From Venturia oleaginea (lineage: Eukaryota; Ascomycota; Dothideomycetes; Venturiales; Venturiaceae): a stretch of DNA of 64,000 nucleotides. Made by a program: the position numbers and the translations under genes. The notes below the pieces were generated by a model. The model worked only from the letters and a program-made list of their open reading frames with translations. It was not told where the DNA came from and did not search any database. The stretch spans positions 1,860,001 through 1,924,000 of the forward strand of contig JABMLP010000004.1 of NCBI GenBank assembly GCA_013176395.1. Reading direction: 5' to 3'. Position 1 is the stretch's first letter. Every line of letters begins with the position of its first letter. This document shows positions 54,704 to 64,000 of this stretch, piece by piece.

Positions 54704-56264
54704 GTTTTCCGAACTCGGGGTGTATGGGGCTGATCCGAAGCCGTAGCTTGTGGTGCTAGAAGAGGCGGTAGAACCTGAGCGTTCTTCAGGGCCTTGAGTG
54801 ATCCGGGGAGTCTGGACGTTCTGTGGATACGCTCCCGATGCTCCTAACATACTCATATTGCCAAAGCTCATAGGGGGAATGAAGTTTCGAGCTCCGGAGT
54901 TGCCAAACTGCATGGGGTCACTGGCGAACTGGTTGGGAGTAGTGAACTGATTGGAGGGGCGTCCACGCTGGGCTTTCTTAGGGCATACGGCGGCGATGTG
55001 CTTCTGACCATTAGGCATAATTACTACGGGCTCTCCGCAGTATCCGCAACGGTTGTTGGTCTTTCGCCATTGGATATTGGCGGCTTTCTCTTCCAGGGTC
55101 CAGGATGCAATTGGTTTCATCTGGAGAGACGGGAGGCAGGTACCTATGTCGGCGCCGACCCTACCGTTGAGGTTCATAACTGAGATGTCCATGGCGTCTC
55201 CGAAAGCGTGAGAAGTGGCGGGGGGAACTAGGAATGCGCGTTGGGAGGCAGAGGGAGCGGTAGCTGATGTAGATGATCCTGAGAATACGGGAGCTTTTCG
55301 AGCTCGAGAGATTTTCTCGAACTGTTTCATGTTGGCTTCGCAGTTGTGGCACAGATCGACTAACTCCTCCAGTTTCTTTGTCGTAGAGACGTGAATCATT
55401 GCTCCGCTGAGTTCTGCGCTCAGGCCGTTGCGAAAGTTGACAATCATAAGTTGTTCCAAGGGGTTTGCGGGTTCTGAGACGTGAGGGAGAGATGATTCCG
55501 GCTTCTTGGAGTAGGCGTCGGAAGTCTGCGGCGTAAGTAGCGAATGTTCGGTTTGCCATCTTGTGGTTCTGCAGCTTATTCATAGCATCTTGAGTATCGA
55601 AACGAGGAGCGTAGCTGTCGTTGAGTTTGAGATGAATTCGTCGAGGGATACAAAAGGCCATGAATTCGTAGTTTCGTTGTAGTATCGGCGAATTGTAGAT
55701 TTGCACTTGTCGTCAAGTCGATTGAAGGCGTAAGTAACTTGGGAGTTTACCTGAAGGGAATGCTCTGGAGTCTGCGCTGAGTTTTATCCGGAGGCTTAAG
55801 AGCCAGCTCTTGTATTTGTTTTTATCTCCTTCAAAGATAGAGATGTCGCCTTGGGTTGGTCGAGGGGCGGAGATTTCGCGAGAGGTAACGCCCTGAGGTT
55901 CTGCTCGAAGGGCGCGAGCTTCGTTCTCAGAGGCTTCGAGCTTGAGTTCTTGAATTGAACGGGACATGGTATCCTGGTCTCTCTGGGCTGTGTTGAACAT
56001 ATGGAAGATGGTAGCTAAAAGCTGGAGGAGTGGGAGCGTCGAAGCGCGGTCGAGAGTAACGTGCGAGACTGGGACGTATTCATTTTCGTTGACTGAGGCT
56101 TCGTCCGCCGGGGTTGCAAAGGTAGCTTGGATCTTCTGAGTAAGGGTTGCTGCGAGTCTAGGGGTTATAGAGAAGTCGTAGAAGGCTAGGGGGTTTTCGA
56201 GAGTACTGTTTTCGAGGGTGGTAGTATCGTCCGCAAGGGAGGGAAGGTCGAGAATTCGGGGCAT
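54659..56264 (-). pseudogene. LTR-retrotransposon gag, right arm, disrupted
   Basis: The minus-strand copy of the same gag: MPRILDLPSLADDTTTLENS at 56264, the coiled segment LEASENEARALRAEP, then after frameshifts near 55710 and 55480 the NFRNGLSAELSGAMIHVST part and the GYCGEPVVIMPNGQKHIAA motif. It carries an extra NSGARNFIPPMSFGN stretch missing from the left arm. No pol. Confidence 0.75.
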
Positions 56265-56336
56265 AGTTGGTGAGGTTTGTCGGCTGCGTAGACAATAGCA
56301 GCCCGACTTTTATCGTGAAAAGGGATCCTTACAAAC

Positions 56337-56542
56337 TGTCACGTTTGATCTTGGACTTGACTTGGAAGTATGACTTGAATTCTATGGGATGTGCGAAGTT
56401 GTAAGAGGTAGAGACGAGTCTAAATACTTGCGACCGATCTCGCGCTAGACCTGATCGCGCTAGACCTGATCGCGCTAGACCTGATCGAGCAGAACCACCA
56501 CATTTAACTACATTCGAATACCAACATAGTTCGATCATGACA
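56337..56542 (-). mobile_element. Right LTR of the palindrome
   Basis: On the minus strand it begins TGTCATGATCG and ends AACGTGACA at 56337. It is shorter than the left LTR, with three rather than four 15-base repeats. Confidence 0.75.
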
Positions 56543-56559
56543 GTGCCCTCCTACTAAGC

Positions 56560-57123
56560 AATATTCAACGCAGCTTCACTGCTGCCGGTCTCGTACCTTT
56601 TGATCCAGATCAGGTACTTTCAGCCATCCAGATTAGGCCATCTACCCCTACAGCGCCCTTGGCCGCAAACCAAGAGCAATGGCAACCAGAAACACCTCAG
56701 AATCTAACCCAGTTAGAGCTGCAGGTAGCTACAATCTAAGGCTATCTTAAGAGACGTTCAAAAAGTCCACCAAGACCAACAGATCAGGCCCTTAATCAGC
56801 TTGTCAAGGGCTGCCAGATCGCGATGCAAGGCGCCGTTTTACTAGCTGCGGAAAATGAGAAATCAAGGGCTGCAAATGAGAGGCAGAAGCGAAAGAGGCA
56901 ACTAAAAAGGAGATATATTAGTCAATCAAGCGCTTTAACTGTTGCAGAGGGCTCAAGCTTACTTCAACTTTCTAAAGAAGCTTCGGTTATCAGCAGTAAC
57001 CAGGTTGATCAAGAGCCTTATATTGAGGAAGAATCACCAAATGAAGAGGAGAACATTGTAATTACTTGTTTTATTTGTCGCAGTGGTGACCATTTTGGAA
57101 TCAACTGTCAGGAATATAGATAG
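56560..57123 (+). pseudogene. Fot1/pogo transposase C-terminal fragment
   Basis: One frame reads NIQRSFTAAGLVPFDPDQVL, TPQNLTQLELQVATI, stop, GYLKRRSKSPPRPTDQALNQ, then IAMQGAVLLAAENEKSRAANE and RQKRKRQLKRRYIS, the usual C-terminal part of fungal Fot1-like transposases. It ends in a CCHC-like ICRSGDHFGINCQEY. The DNA-binding and catalytic parts are absent because the palindrome adjoins it. It differs from the element at 22 kb. Confidence 0.7.
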
Positions 57124-57680
57124 GAATATTTAAAAATGAGAGATTTATTGGTGCATAATAATAATAATAATCAGGATTTATTGTTGTATGTAGGGCTAGG
57201 TTAAGCCTGTGCCAACATCCTCTATCTACAAAGAAAAACCCCTCTTTTCGGGGACAAAAACCGTTTGTTTGCTACCCCGGCTGCGGCCCGCGGCATATCC
57301 GCGAGCTTTACCATCCTATTCGTATATATCGAAGCGTTTCCGGGTCAACACTGCCTAAGCAGCTTCTCCTAGCTCCCTGGTATCCATTTCAGTCCATTGC
57401 CATCCAAGTCCGGGCGTAGTCCGGTCCCGGTCCGTGATATTTCCTCGAGGCAAGGATCTTGGGACCCTGGGGGGCATCACTTCCGCCCTCTTCCTCCTCC
57501 TATCGAGGTAAGACCTACTGTTATAGTTCTGTGCCTTCCAGCTCCGGCATAATAGAGTAATTGATGAGGATACGAAAATGTGTACCGCTCGGTGGTGTGT
57601 ACCGCTCGATGGTGGATTACGTTATAACTTACAATCCGGTACACGCTCACGTGACAGTATCCGTAACATTCTCATAGCTA
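57124..57680. other. Spacer between transposon remnants
   Basis: No gene. It is presumably the 3' end of the Fot1-like element and host DNA. A run of (ATA)n occurs near 57158-57170. Confidence 0.4.
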
Positions 57681-59097
57681 CACAGGGTTCCTCAAATCTG
57701 ACTGCGCAAGGCGCTCGGACCCACCATCCCATCTCAATTTCCACGTATACACCAACTTATCGCTCAATTTACCACCACCATGGCGCCTAGAACACCCAAA
57801 AGAAAGACTGCAAGGCGAGAATATGACACCACGAAGAGAATGCGGTTTTTTCAGGCCTGGGATTGCAAGAATGAGGCCGACGGTGTCGGTACAATCGCAT
57901 ACCTCCCTGAAATCAATATACCAACTTCTACCGCACGTAGTTGGCTTAAACTACGAGAACTTATTGGTGATGCAGCATTCAGATCACAGAGAAAGAGCAG
58001 TTGCATCATAGGGCGGCCTACCAAAGTATCTGCTTCAGATCTTACCCGCCGTACGAACCAAGATGACCCCATACACGAAAAAGGCTGGCAGGAACAAGCC
58101 AATTCCTGCCCCGGCAAGCCTTCCGCAAAGACATTACAGCGTCACGTATACAATGCAGGGGCTAGGCGATTCAAGAAGCGTTATCAGAAGCAGATATCCC
58201 AGGCAAATCGGCCAAAGAGGGTTGAATACGGTAAAGAACACGAGAAAAAGACCATACTAGGCTTCTGGAGTTGGATTTGGTTCACAGATGAAGCCCATTT
58301 CCAGTCCAAAGAATTCGCCAATGCACCTGAATATGAGCTACGCTTTCCAGGGCAAGAGAGAGGTGTCAATGAGGAGCTAGAAGGCGTTTTGGATGTTACT
58401 ATTCACGTCGCCGGCGGCATCTCATACAACAGGAAAGGGAACCTCATATTCTACAAGGATCCGGCTGAGCCATCAGAGAAGGTCCGTAGGCAAGTCAAGC
58501 AGCCTAAACAACTCAAATACGAGCTGGATTCAGTGTACCAAGCCCGGCTGAAGGTCTGGCAAGACCTTAAGGCAAAGGAGGACGAAACACCGAAAGGAAA
58601 CTGCATGACACAGGTTTTCTACGCCAAAAAGATACTGCCGCAACACATTGAAGCTATTCAGGCCTTGGAGAAGCGTCAGCAGCGCAAATACTGGCTTCAA
58701 GAGGATGGTGATCCTTCTCACGGAATCAAGTCACCTAACAGTGACCCTGCAGTCATAAAAAGAGAAGCAGACCTTCTATTACTTATTCACCCTCCTCAAT
58801 CATGTGATCTCAATCCCATTGAGTCTTGTTGGAACATCATTAAGTCCAGATTAGCTGGCAGGGGGTGGTCGTCGGTGGCTCATTTCAAGGCTGAAATCCA
58901 GGCAGAATGGGACAAGATAACGCTCACAATGATACGGAAAAGGAGCAGAGAGATGCCAGAGAGATGTAAGATGATTCAGCAAAAACCAGAGATCCATTGC
59001 AAGTCAAACGGTGGTAAATAGCATAATACATTCAAGTTCAAAAGATGGGATGGTGGGTCCGAGCGCCCTGCGCAGTCAGATTTGAGGAACCCTGTGC
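57681..59097 (+). mobile_element. Complete Tc1/mariner element with about 55-bp inverted repeats
   Basis: Left end CACAGGGTTCCTCAAATCTG at 57681 and right end complementary (…GAACCCTGTG) at 59096. Each repeat extends through ATGGGATGGTGGGTCC to about 55 bp with one or two differences. TA lies immediately left (57679-57680) and at 59098-59099 on the right. The enclosed transposase has no stop or frameshift, so the copy looks young and possibly mobile. Confidence 0.88.
57780..59021 (+). CDS. Tc1-family transposase, intact
   Basis: 413 aa. N-terminus MAPRTPKRKTARREYDTTKR with HTH text (IPTSTARSWLKLRELIGD) and CIIGRPTKVSASDL, which is the second DNA-binding helix region. The catalytic residues are Asp170 in IWFTDEAHF, Asp309 in WLQEDGDPSHG and Glu348 in DLNPIESCWNIIKS. 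The C-terminus has the usual W-x-x-I region (EWDKITLTMIRKRSREM). It moves the element by cut-and-paste at TA. No defect seen. Confidence 0.92.
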   Translation: MAPRTPKRKTARREYDTTKRMRFFQAWDCKNEADGVGTIAYLPEINIPTSTARSWLKLRELIGDAAFRSQRKSSCIIGRPTKVSASDLTRRTNQDDPIHEKGWQEQANSCPGKPSAKTLQRHVYNAGARRFKKRYQKQISQANRPKRVEYGKEHEKKTILGFWSWIWFTDEAHFQSKEFANAPEYELRFPGQERGVNEELEGVLDVTIHVAGGISYNRKGNLIFYKDPAEPSEKVRRQVKQPKQLKYELDSVYQARLKVWQDLKAKEDETPKGNCMTQVFYAKKILPQHIEAIQALEKRQQRKYWLQEDGDPSHGIKSPNSDPAVIKREADLLLLIHPPQSCDLNPIESCWNIIKSRLAGRGWSSVAHFKAEIQAEWDKITLTMIRKRSREMPERCKMIQQKPEIHCKSNGGK

Positions 59098-59099
59098 TA

Positions 59100-60357
59100 T
59101 TTGAAAATACCCTTAAAGGTATACCCTGTTGAACAGTGGCATGCCAGTCCTTGATACCTCAGGCATAGTGCACGTGATAGATGCCAAGGAATGCATTGAC
59201 ATGCATATATATGCATGCAGATGCTACGGTGTACTTAACCTCCTGAGTTAATACAGTCAAGACACAGGGTGACACTCGTTCTGTTCATCGGCTCCTATCC
59301 TTAAGTTCGTGTTGAATCTACTTCCGAATAACTCTGTTTTGCTCGTTTAGCGCAACAGACCCTTTATATAAATAAATAGAGCTTGTAAAGAAGATTCTTA
59401 GAAGTGTTAATGTTTATAGGTTTATAACAATATACAAAGGGGGAGGGTAGAAAAATAGGTTTTGGTACAGAAGGATTCTACGAAGTAAAGATTTCGGAGT
59501 TGCTCCAAACATGCAATGTCTACTCTCAGATGCTCTGCGAGCAGAACGAAGAACGAGGTACGGGTGCAAATCTGAGCACGCGACCAAAAGAGCGTCTGAC
59601 TTATGACGGATATGCTGATCGAGATTCGAGGTTCGAGATACCAAGGTCGGCCCGGTCGTTTGCACTTGGTCGCTAAAACGGGCTCGGCGGAAGTGTCGGT
59701 AGCGTGCCAGATGCTCGCCTTGTTGTCGTTACAACGCGTCAGGCTTGAGGCGTCCAGGGGACACGGCATCTTAACTACGACTATAGACGTCTCGTTCATG
59801 GCAACGCATCTTCATGTCGTGCTTGACACTTATGTTGTGCGATAGCGCTATATAGGGCAGGAACCTAGAAGACAAGGAGAGGAATCCTCCCACTTTGACG
59901 CGTTTGACAGCCGGAACCCTTGATCGGCCAGCTCTACAGCGGAGGTATTCCCTTAGCAACGATCCAGGTCAACACGCCACTCGATGAAATAAACAGCCGC
60001 GTCTAGATCCGTGGCGGGTATCTCGCATAGCATTCGCTCTGATAGGCTCGGCCTCGGTAGATTCAGTGATTCCAATTTATAATAGGTACACAGAGGATCA
60101 GGCTTGTAAACAATCCTAGACTTGAGCCATCTTCCCCGCCTCGCTCATTCACAATAACATGGCCTGTTGCGTACTATCCCGTGAAGAAAAGCTTGTCCAT
60201 CCTTTTTTCATCCTCTTCTTCCTCCACTTCTTCCCCAAACCGATCCTTCTTCTCTTCTCGCATGTTTTCCTAGTCTTTTGCGCGCCGTTGCAGACACAGC
60301 CAAAACATGCATCGGCCCGTCTAAGGTATAAACATATTCTACCTTACGAACGACAGG
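59100..60357. other. Intergenic region (about 1.3 kb) upstream of the kelch gene
   Basis: No supported gene. Frames at 59414-59845 on both strands overlap and lack domains. It holds the promoter of the kelch protein; TATAAA-like sequence occurs at about 60329 (GGTATAAACATATTC). Confidence 0.45.
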
Positions 60358-63300
60358 ATGAAGAGTGTTTACGACGTCTTTCAACTGCCACGGCCGCTAC
60401 TCTTGCTCTTGACCACCACCACCACCTACGCTGCTCAGCTCCCATATAGTCCAACGCGCATATTCCTCTCGCCGCAAAATGATCGGGTCGCATACATCTT
60501 GCACCCCTCCCTCGGGAACCAATTCTCCATATCCTCCCTGAACCTCTCCTCCAGATTGACCTCGAGTCTTTCCCATGCCACACTCTCTGCGCCTCTGCCG
60601 TTCCTGAACCCAGATACCTCACAGCCCCTCGACGCCATTATAGACAGTGGAGGAAACATTACAATCTACACGGGCAATTGCGCCTCGGCGGGCCAGAGCC
60701 AAATATGGCGACTCAATACCCAAGGGAAAGGGACGGGTCTGGACTCATGGATACAACAAAATCTCACCCAGGTAACGACGACGACGACGACGACCGAGAG
60801 CCTGACTGGCGCAAACTATCTGGCAAGCGGAATACCGTTCTCGAGTAATGTCTCCTCGAACGCAAAAGACACAAAGTTCTACTACTTTGGTGGCATGTGT
60901 CCTATCTCTGGCGCAACAGAAGACACCTGGCTTTCCTCCGCCAATTATTCCAACTCAACCTTGGCATATACTCCAGCCTCAACCGGGAGGGCAATCGTAT
61001 ACAATGAGGGACTTGTTTCCACGCGGAATCCTCCAATCACACAGGCAGGGCATACGATGACGGGTTTACATCCCACATACTCGAATCGCACCGATGGATC
61101 ACAAACACAACAGCAGAACTTCGTTCTACTTGGAGGCCATACACGGAAGGCATTCATCAACATGTCGCAAGTTGCCCTCTACTCCTTACCACAGGAAGCA
61201 TGGACCTACTTCCCAGTGGCGCAACCGAGTGGTGATACCAAGGTGCAGCCGCGATCAGGCCATACAGCGACTCTTTCGTCGGATGGGACAAAAATGGTCG
61301 TTGTGGGAGGTTGGGCCGGTGATGTGAATACACCTGCGATCCCACAGATTGCAATCCTGAATGTGGCAGAGAGTTATGGCGGAGCAGGAGATTGGAACTG
61401 GTCAATTCCTTCCACACTTGGACCTGGCGGCGCGACTAACACTGGCATTTACGGTCACGGAGCGATGGTTCTTCCCGGCGATATTATTCTCCTGGTGGGG
61501 GGATACACGATTCCAGCTCCCGCTGCATCAAAGTGGCGCCGTGCGACAGCAGTCTCGCAGACCGCAAATGCAAATGCGTACTTCTACAATTTCACTTCGG
61601 ATGTTTGGATGACGGATTACACTGCGCCTGCTTCGACGTCCTCACAAGGCATGTCTTCTTCTGGCGCTCTGTCAAAGACGTCTCAAAAAGCAGGCTTAGG
61701 CGTGGGACTCGGCATCGGTGCTGTGGCCATAGCCGCGTTCCTGGGTTTCTATCTCTGGTATATCAAACGCCACAAGAACAGGAGAGATGCACGTGATCGC
61801 GAGAGCAAATCTCTCTCCTTCGCCTCGTATCAGTACGGCCCAGACGATTGGGGTATTCCATCAGCGGGAAGTCGGAGCAAGGATATCAATGGTGCTGACT
61901 CGAGAAAAGAAATGATCCATTCGGGATATGGAAGAGAGCTTGCACACGGATGGCGCACTGCTGGCGCAGTTGAGGCAGAACGAACTGGTCTTCTCGTCGA
62001 AATCCCAAGTCCGACTCGTGGATTGAGGAGAAGTGCCTCGGGACGCAGGCCCTATCCATACGAGAAACACGGCAGTCGGAATATGGAACCCATCGCTGAA
62101 CGCGCAGCCTTGGAGGAACGTCCTGAATCTCAAGTTCCTGATGATACAGAACTGCAAGCTCAAGCTTCGGCACTTCTAGGAAACCCTCCAACTCTTGATC
62201 CATTCAATGACGCAGATCCGTTACGAAGTAATCCCGTGAGCATGGATGGGAATAGTGTAGTCTCGAACCACAGAAGTCGCCAACGCGATGAAGAAGTGCG
62301 AGGCTGGATGGAAGACTGGGAGATAGCTGCCCAGGCACTAATTGATCCTGGTCCTTCACAGCAACAACAACAACAACAACAACAAAAGCCAATCGCGGGA
62401 CGAGAGTCTCCATCAAAGAGTGAACGGACTGGATCAACGCTTTCGGAACACTCGCATTCGGGTCAATCATACCGGTCTGGTTCTGGCGGCACTAGTGGTG
62501 TCGTCAGGTCTCTCTCCATGCGCTCTGCAGCAATTATCAGCAGCTTGACAAGCCCATTCACTGGTAGCGCACCTGCCACGACTCTTACTACTACCTCACC
62601 AGTACCAATTACATCACCGTGCGATGCACGCATGAGCTTTCCGTCACAGCGTCGCCGTCCTGTGTCTCTAGCCACTGCACAGACACCTCGACCAAGCACC
62701 ATGCACGGAAATGGTGTTATCGCAGCGGCGCCAACCACTCTTTCTCGTCTTCAAGACGAAGGTCAATTGCTTCTGCCTAGTCCGACACGACAAGCACCAC
62801 CTATCAACGCGTCAATGCCGAAATCTCGGAGCAGGTACAAGTCTCCTCCGTCAAGTCCCACAATAGAAGAAAGCGAGACTAAGATAAACACGAATCTCAA
62901 ATGTGGTAAGAAAGGGTCAGGCTGGGTTGGCTCTGTTCGCCGCGTCATTTCAGGGGCTTACGCGGCTCATGCAAGAACTTCTAGCATGAATTCCATCTCT
63001 GCTACTTCATCACCTGTAAAGGAGCGGTACAAGGATGAGCCTGAGGTTGACGAGTGGGCTAGAAGCGTGAGTCCGGTGCCTGCTGATGGTGTCAAGAGAG
63101 CTGTCTCGGATGCTGCTTTCTGGAAGAGCAAGAAGGGACAGAAAGATTGGTTGACGGGGAGCGATGATGAAAAATCGGATTCCGAAACTCATGGTCCTTT
63201 AACATCTGCCCTGCGGAGTCAACCGAGCCCAGGAAAGAGGGCGAGGAGACCGAGAGCCCAGAGTACGACGATACCCAGGTCGTCAAGACCAGTTAATGCT

Positions 63301-63561
63301 ACCATTTCATCAACACCACCCACGGGCATTGCTATTGAAGACGAACATGGTGAGGATGAGGACGACTGGGACGTTGAGCGTGCTGCTGAGTCGAGAGTTG
63401 TTCAGCTCATGTTCACGGTCCCGCGACAACGTTTACGAGTTGTGAATTGTGATGTCGATAATCAGAGTATGATAAGTCTTCTGCCTGAACGAACTAAGGA
63501 GACTCAAGAAAACGAAGGGGGAGAAGATGCAGTTGGGGATTTCAAAGGTACGAGTGCATGA
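60358..63561 (+). CDS. Large kelch-repeat single-pass membrane protein
   Basis: A single exon of 1067 aa. Signal peptide at residues 1-26 (LLLLLTTTTTYAAQ). The ectodomain has kelch-type repeats (FYYFGGMCPISGATEDTWL, FVLLGGHTRKAFINM, MVVVGGWAGDVNTP, DIILLVGGYTIP), many N-glycosylation sites and a microsatellite-coded Thr run. A transmembrane helix lies at about 447-469 (GVGLGIGAVAIAAFLGFYLWY), with a basic stop-transfer KRHKNRRDAR. The 600-residue cytoplasmic tail is Ser/Pro-rich with poly-Gln at about 667-676. The layout resembles fungal kelch membrane proteins connected with cell polarity or wall sensing; no function is proven. A second, broken protein of the same layout lies at 2.4-4.5 kb. 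Confidence 0.88.
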   Translation: MKSVYDVFQLPRPLLLLLTTTTTYAAQLPYSPTRIFLSPQNDRVAYILHPSLGNQFSISSLNLSSRLTSSLSHATLSAPLPFLNPDTSQPLDAIIDSGGNITIYTGNCASAGQSQIWRLNTQGKGTGLDSWIQQNLTQVTTTTTTTESLTGANYLASGIPFSSNVSSNAKDTKFYYFGGMCPISGATEDTWLSSANYSNSTLAYTPASTGRAIVYNEGLVSTRNPPITQAGHTMTGLHPTYSNRTDGSQTQQQNFVLLGGHTRKAFINMSQVALYSLPQEAWTYFPVAQPSGDTKVQPRSGHTATLSSDGTKMVVVGGWAGDVNTPAIPQIAILNVAESYGGAGDWNWSIPSTLGPGGATNTGIYGHGAMVLPGDIILLVGGYTIPAPAASKWRRATAVSQTANANAYFYNFTSDVWMTDYTAPASTSSQGMSSSGALSKTSQKAGLGVGLGIGAVAIAAFLGFYLWYIKRHKNRRDARDRESKSLSFASYQYGPDDWGIPSAGSRSKDINGADSRKEMIHSGYGRELAHGWRTAGAVEAERTGLLVEIPSPTRGLRRSASGRRPYPYEKHGSRNMEPIAERAALEERPESQVPDDTELQAQASALLGNPPTLDPFNDADPLRSNPVSMDGNSVVSNHRSRQRDEEVRGWMEDWEIAAQALIDPGPSQQQQQQQQQKPIAGRESPSKSERTGSTLSEHSHSGQSYRSGSGGTSGVVRSLSMRSAAIISSLTSPFTGSAPATTLTTTSPVPITSPCDARMSFPSQRRRPVSLATAQTPRPSTMHGNGVIAAAPTTLSRLQDEGQLLLPSPTRQAPPINASMPKSRSRYKSPPSSPTIEESETKINTNLKCGKKGSGWVGSVRRVISGAYAAHARTSSMNSISATSSPVKERYKDEPEVDEWARSVSPVPADGVKRAVSDAAFWKSKKGQKDWLTGSDDEKSDSETHGPLTSALRSQPSPGKRARRPRAQSTTIPRSSRPVNATISSTPPTGIAIEDEHGEDEDDWDVERAAESRVVQLMFTVPRQRLRVVNCDVDNQSMISLLPERTKETQENEGGEDAVGDFKGTSA

Positions 63562-63897
63562 GCTATGTGTAACAATGTCCTTTTGTGGCATCTTGTTCCG
63601 TCTTGGGGTGGTACTTTGGTTTAGATCTGCATTTACGATGTATGTGGTTTTGGTTTGAGATGCTGCATTTTGCTTACTAGCGATCGTTTGGCGTTTTGCG
63701 ATCAGATTATACCTCCAGACTGAATTTTACCGTTTACCTATTTGATAACCTTTAGGTTTTAACTTGAGAGATTTCTACTAAAGACCCCCTTAAAAAGCCA
63801 AACTATTACCAAACATAAAGCGGTCTATCTCTAAGACTTTTAGAGTCCACTACGGTACGTTCGGGCACGGTTTTTCTATAAAAAAGTACTTACTTCT
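63562..63897. other. 3' region of the kelch gene
   Basis: AT-rich noncoding DNA between the kelch gene and an LTR. No gene. Confidence 0.45.
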
Positions 63898-64000
63898 TGT
63901 TACGCAGAGGCTATGACTCAAGTAATATAGCTGGATTTGGCTAATCCGTACAGTGGGGTTCAAATAATCCGGGGCGAGGTGTGACGGCACGGCATATCCA
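63898..64000 (+). repeat. Start of an LTR (TGTTACGC...), continuing past the window
   Basis: Begins TGTTACGCAGAGGCTATGAC and matches, inverted, the segment at 51678-51734 plus 50035-50079 with the LINE removed. The two copies share CTAATCCGTACAGT and the CACGGCAT motif. The window ends within this repeat. Confidence 0.65.

Larger units (their letters stand above)
52775..56542. repeat. 3.8-kb palindrome of two inverted LTR-gag halves
   Basis: The arms 52775-54587 and 54698-56542 are inverted copies of the same LTR plus gag, with a 110-base spacer (54588-54697). Outer ends are TGTCATGATCG at the left and CGATCATGACA at the right. The arms are clearly similar but not identical: the right arm has extra bases near 54880 and fewer repeats in its LTR. 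The divergence argues against a simple assembly artefact. No matching 5-bp target duplication was seen at the outer ends (TCAGG versus GTGCC). Confidence 0.85.

Noticed and set aside
52775..56542. Palindrome as an assembly artefact
   Set aside because: The arms differ by substitutions, an insertion near 54880 and repeat number, and are joined by a unique 110-base spacer; a collapsed or mirrored read would be identical. Long reads are still needed.
1..64000. tRNA and rRNA genes
   Set aside because: No sequence with a convincing T-loop (GGTTCGA-type) plus matching arms, and no rRNA-like stretch was found by eye; a covariance-model scan could find ones I missed.

Overview
This is nuclear DNA of a filamentous ascomycete (Pezizomycotina). 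Genes are interrupted by short GT-AG introns, mostly 47-100 nt and often with CTAAC/CTAAT-like branch sites. The gene set is typical of mould fungi: SKI8, lipoyltransferase, STF2-like, DUF6594-like, MAPEG and CYP52-like P450 genes. The transposable elements are fungal (Tad/I-type LINE, Fot1/pogo, Tc1, PIF/Harbinger, LTR elements). Class and species cannot be fixed from the sequence alone.

Layout. 0.6-16.4 kb: mostly single-copy genes (SKI8-type WD40 protein, kelch membrane protein with a frameshift, lipoyltransferase, ICMT-like methyltransferase, SET protein, GNAT acetyltransferase), with decayed genes among them (coiled-coil ORF with a stop, SDR tail, M13 peptidase) and a Tc1 deletion derivative at 6.9-7.5 kb. 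16.6-24 kb: a 5'-truncated LINE with target-site duplication, a J-domain remnant beside a 74-bp tandem duplication, and an intact pogo/Fot1 element. 24.4-30.4 kb: an MFS transporter with a one-base frameshift in a G run, a GPI-type secreted protein, a Gln/Gly-rich protein, and an STF2-like gene whose start codon appears to be split by an intron. 32.2-43.2 kb: a compact set of metabolic genes around an isocyanide synthase-dioxygenase fusion (Dit1/PvcA + TauD): a broken MAPEG gene, a CYP52-like P450, a DUF6594-like membrane protein, an aldo-keto reductase and an intact MAPEG gene. 43.4-59.1 kb: a transposon graveyard with nested insertions: solo LTR, decayed pogo copy, 4.4-kb Harbinger element, LTR element cut by an internally deleted LINE that carries 353-bp tandem repeats, decayed Gypsy gag, a 3.8-kb inverted LTR/gag palindrome, a Fot1 tail and an intact Tc1 element. 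60.4-63.6 kb: a 1067-aa kelch membrane protein. The window ends inside another LTR copy.

The most interesting biology is the candidate isocyanide locus at about 32-43 kb. The core enzyme has both the isonitrile-forming domain and the Fe(II)/2-oxoglutarate oxygenase domain, and the neighbouring P450, aldo-keto reductase and MAPEG proteins could tailor or detoxify its product. Cluster membership is inferred from position only. The second notable structure is the 3.8-kb palindrome, which would fold into a long hairpin RNA if transcribed. Several otherwise readable genes and elements carry a single stop or one-base frameshift. Some of the stops fit CAA-to-TAA changes, the type expected from repeat-induced point mutation.
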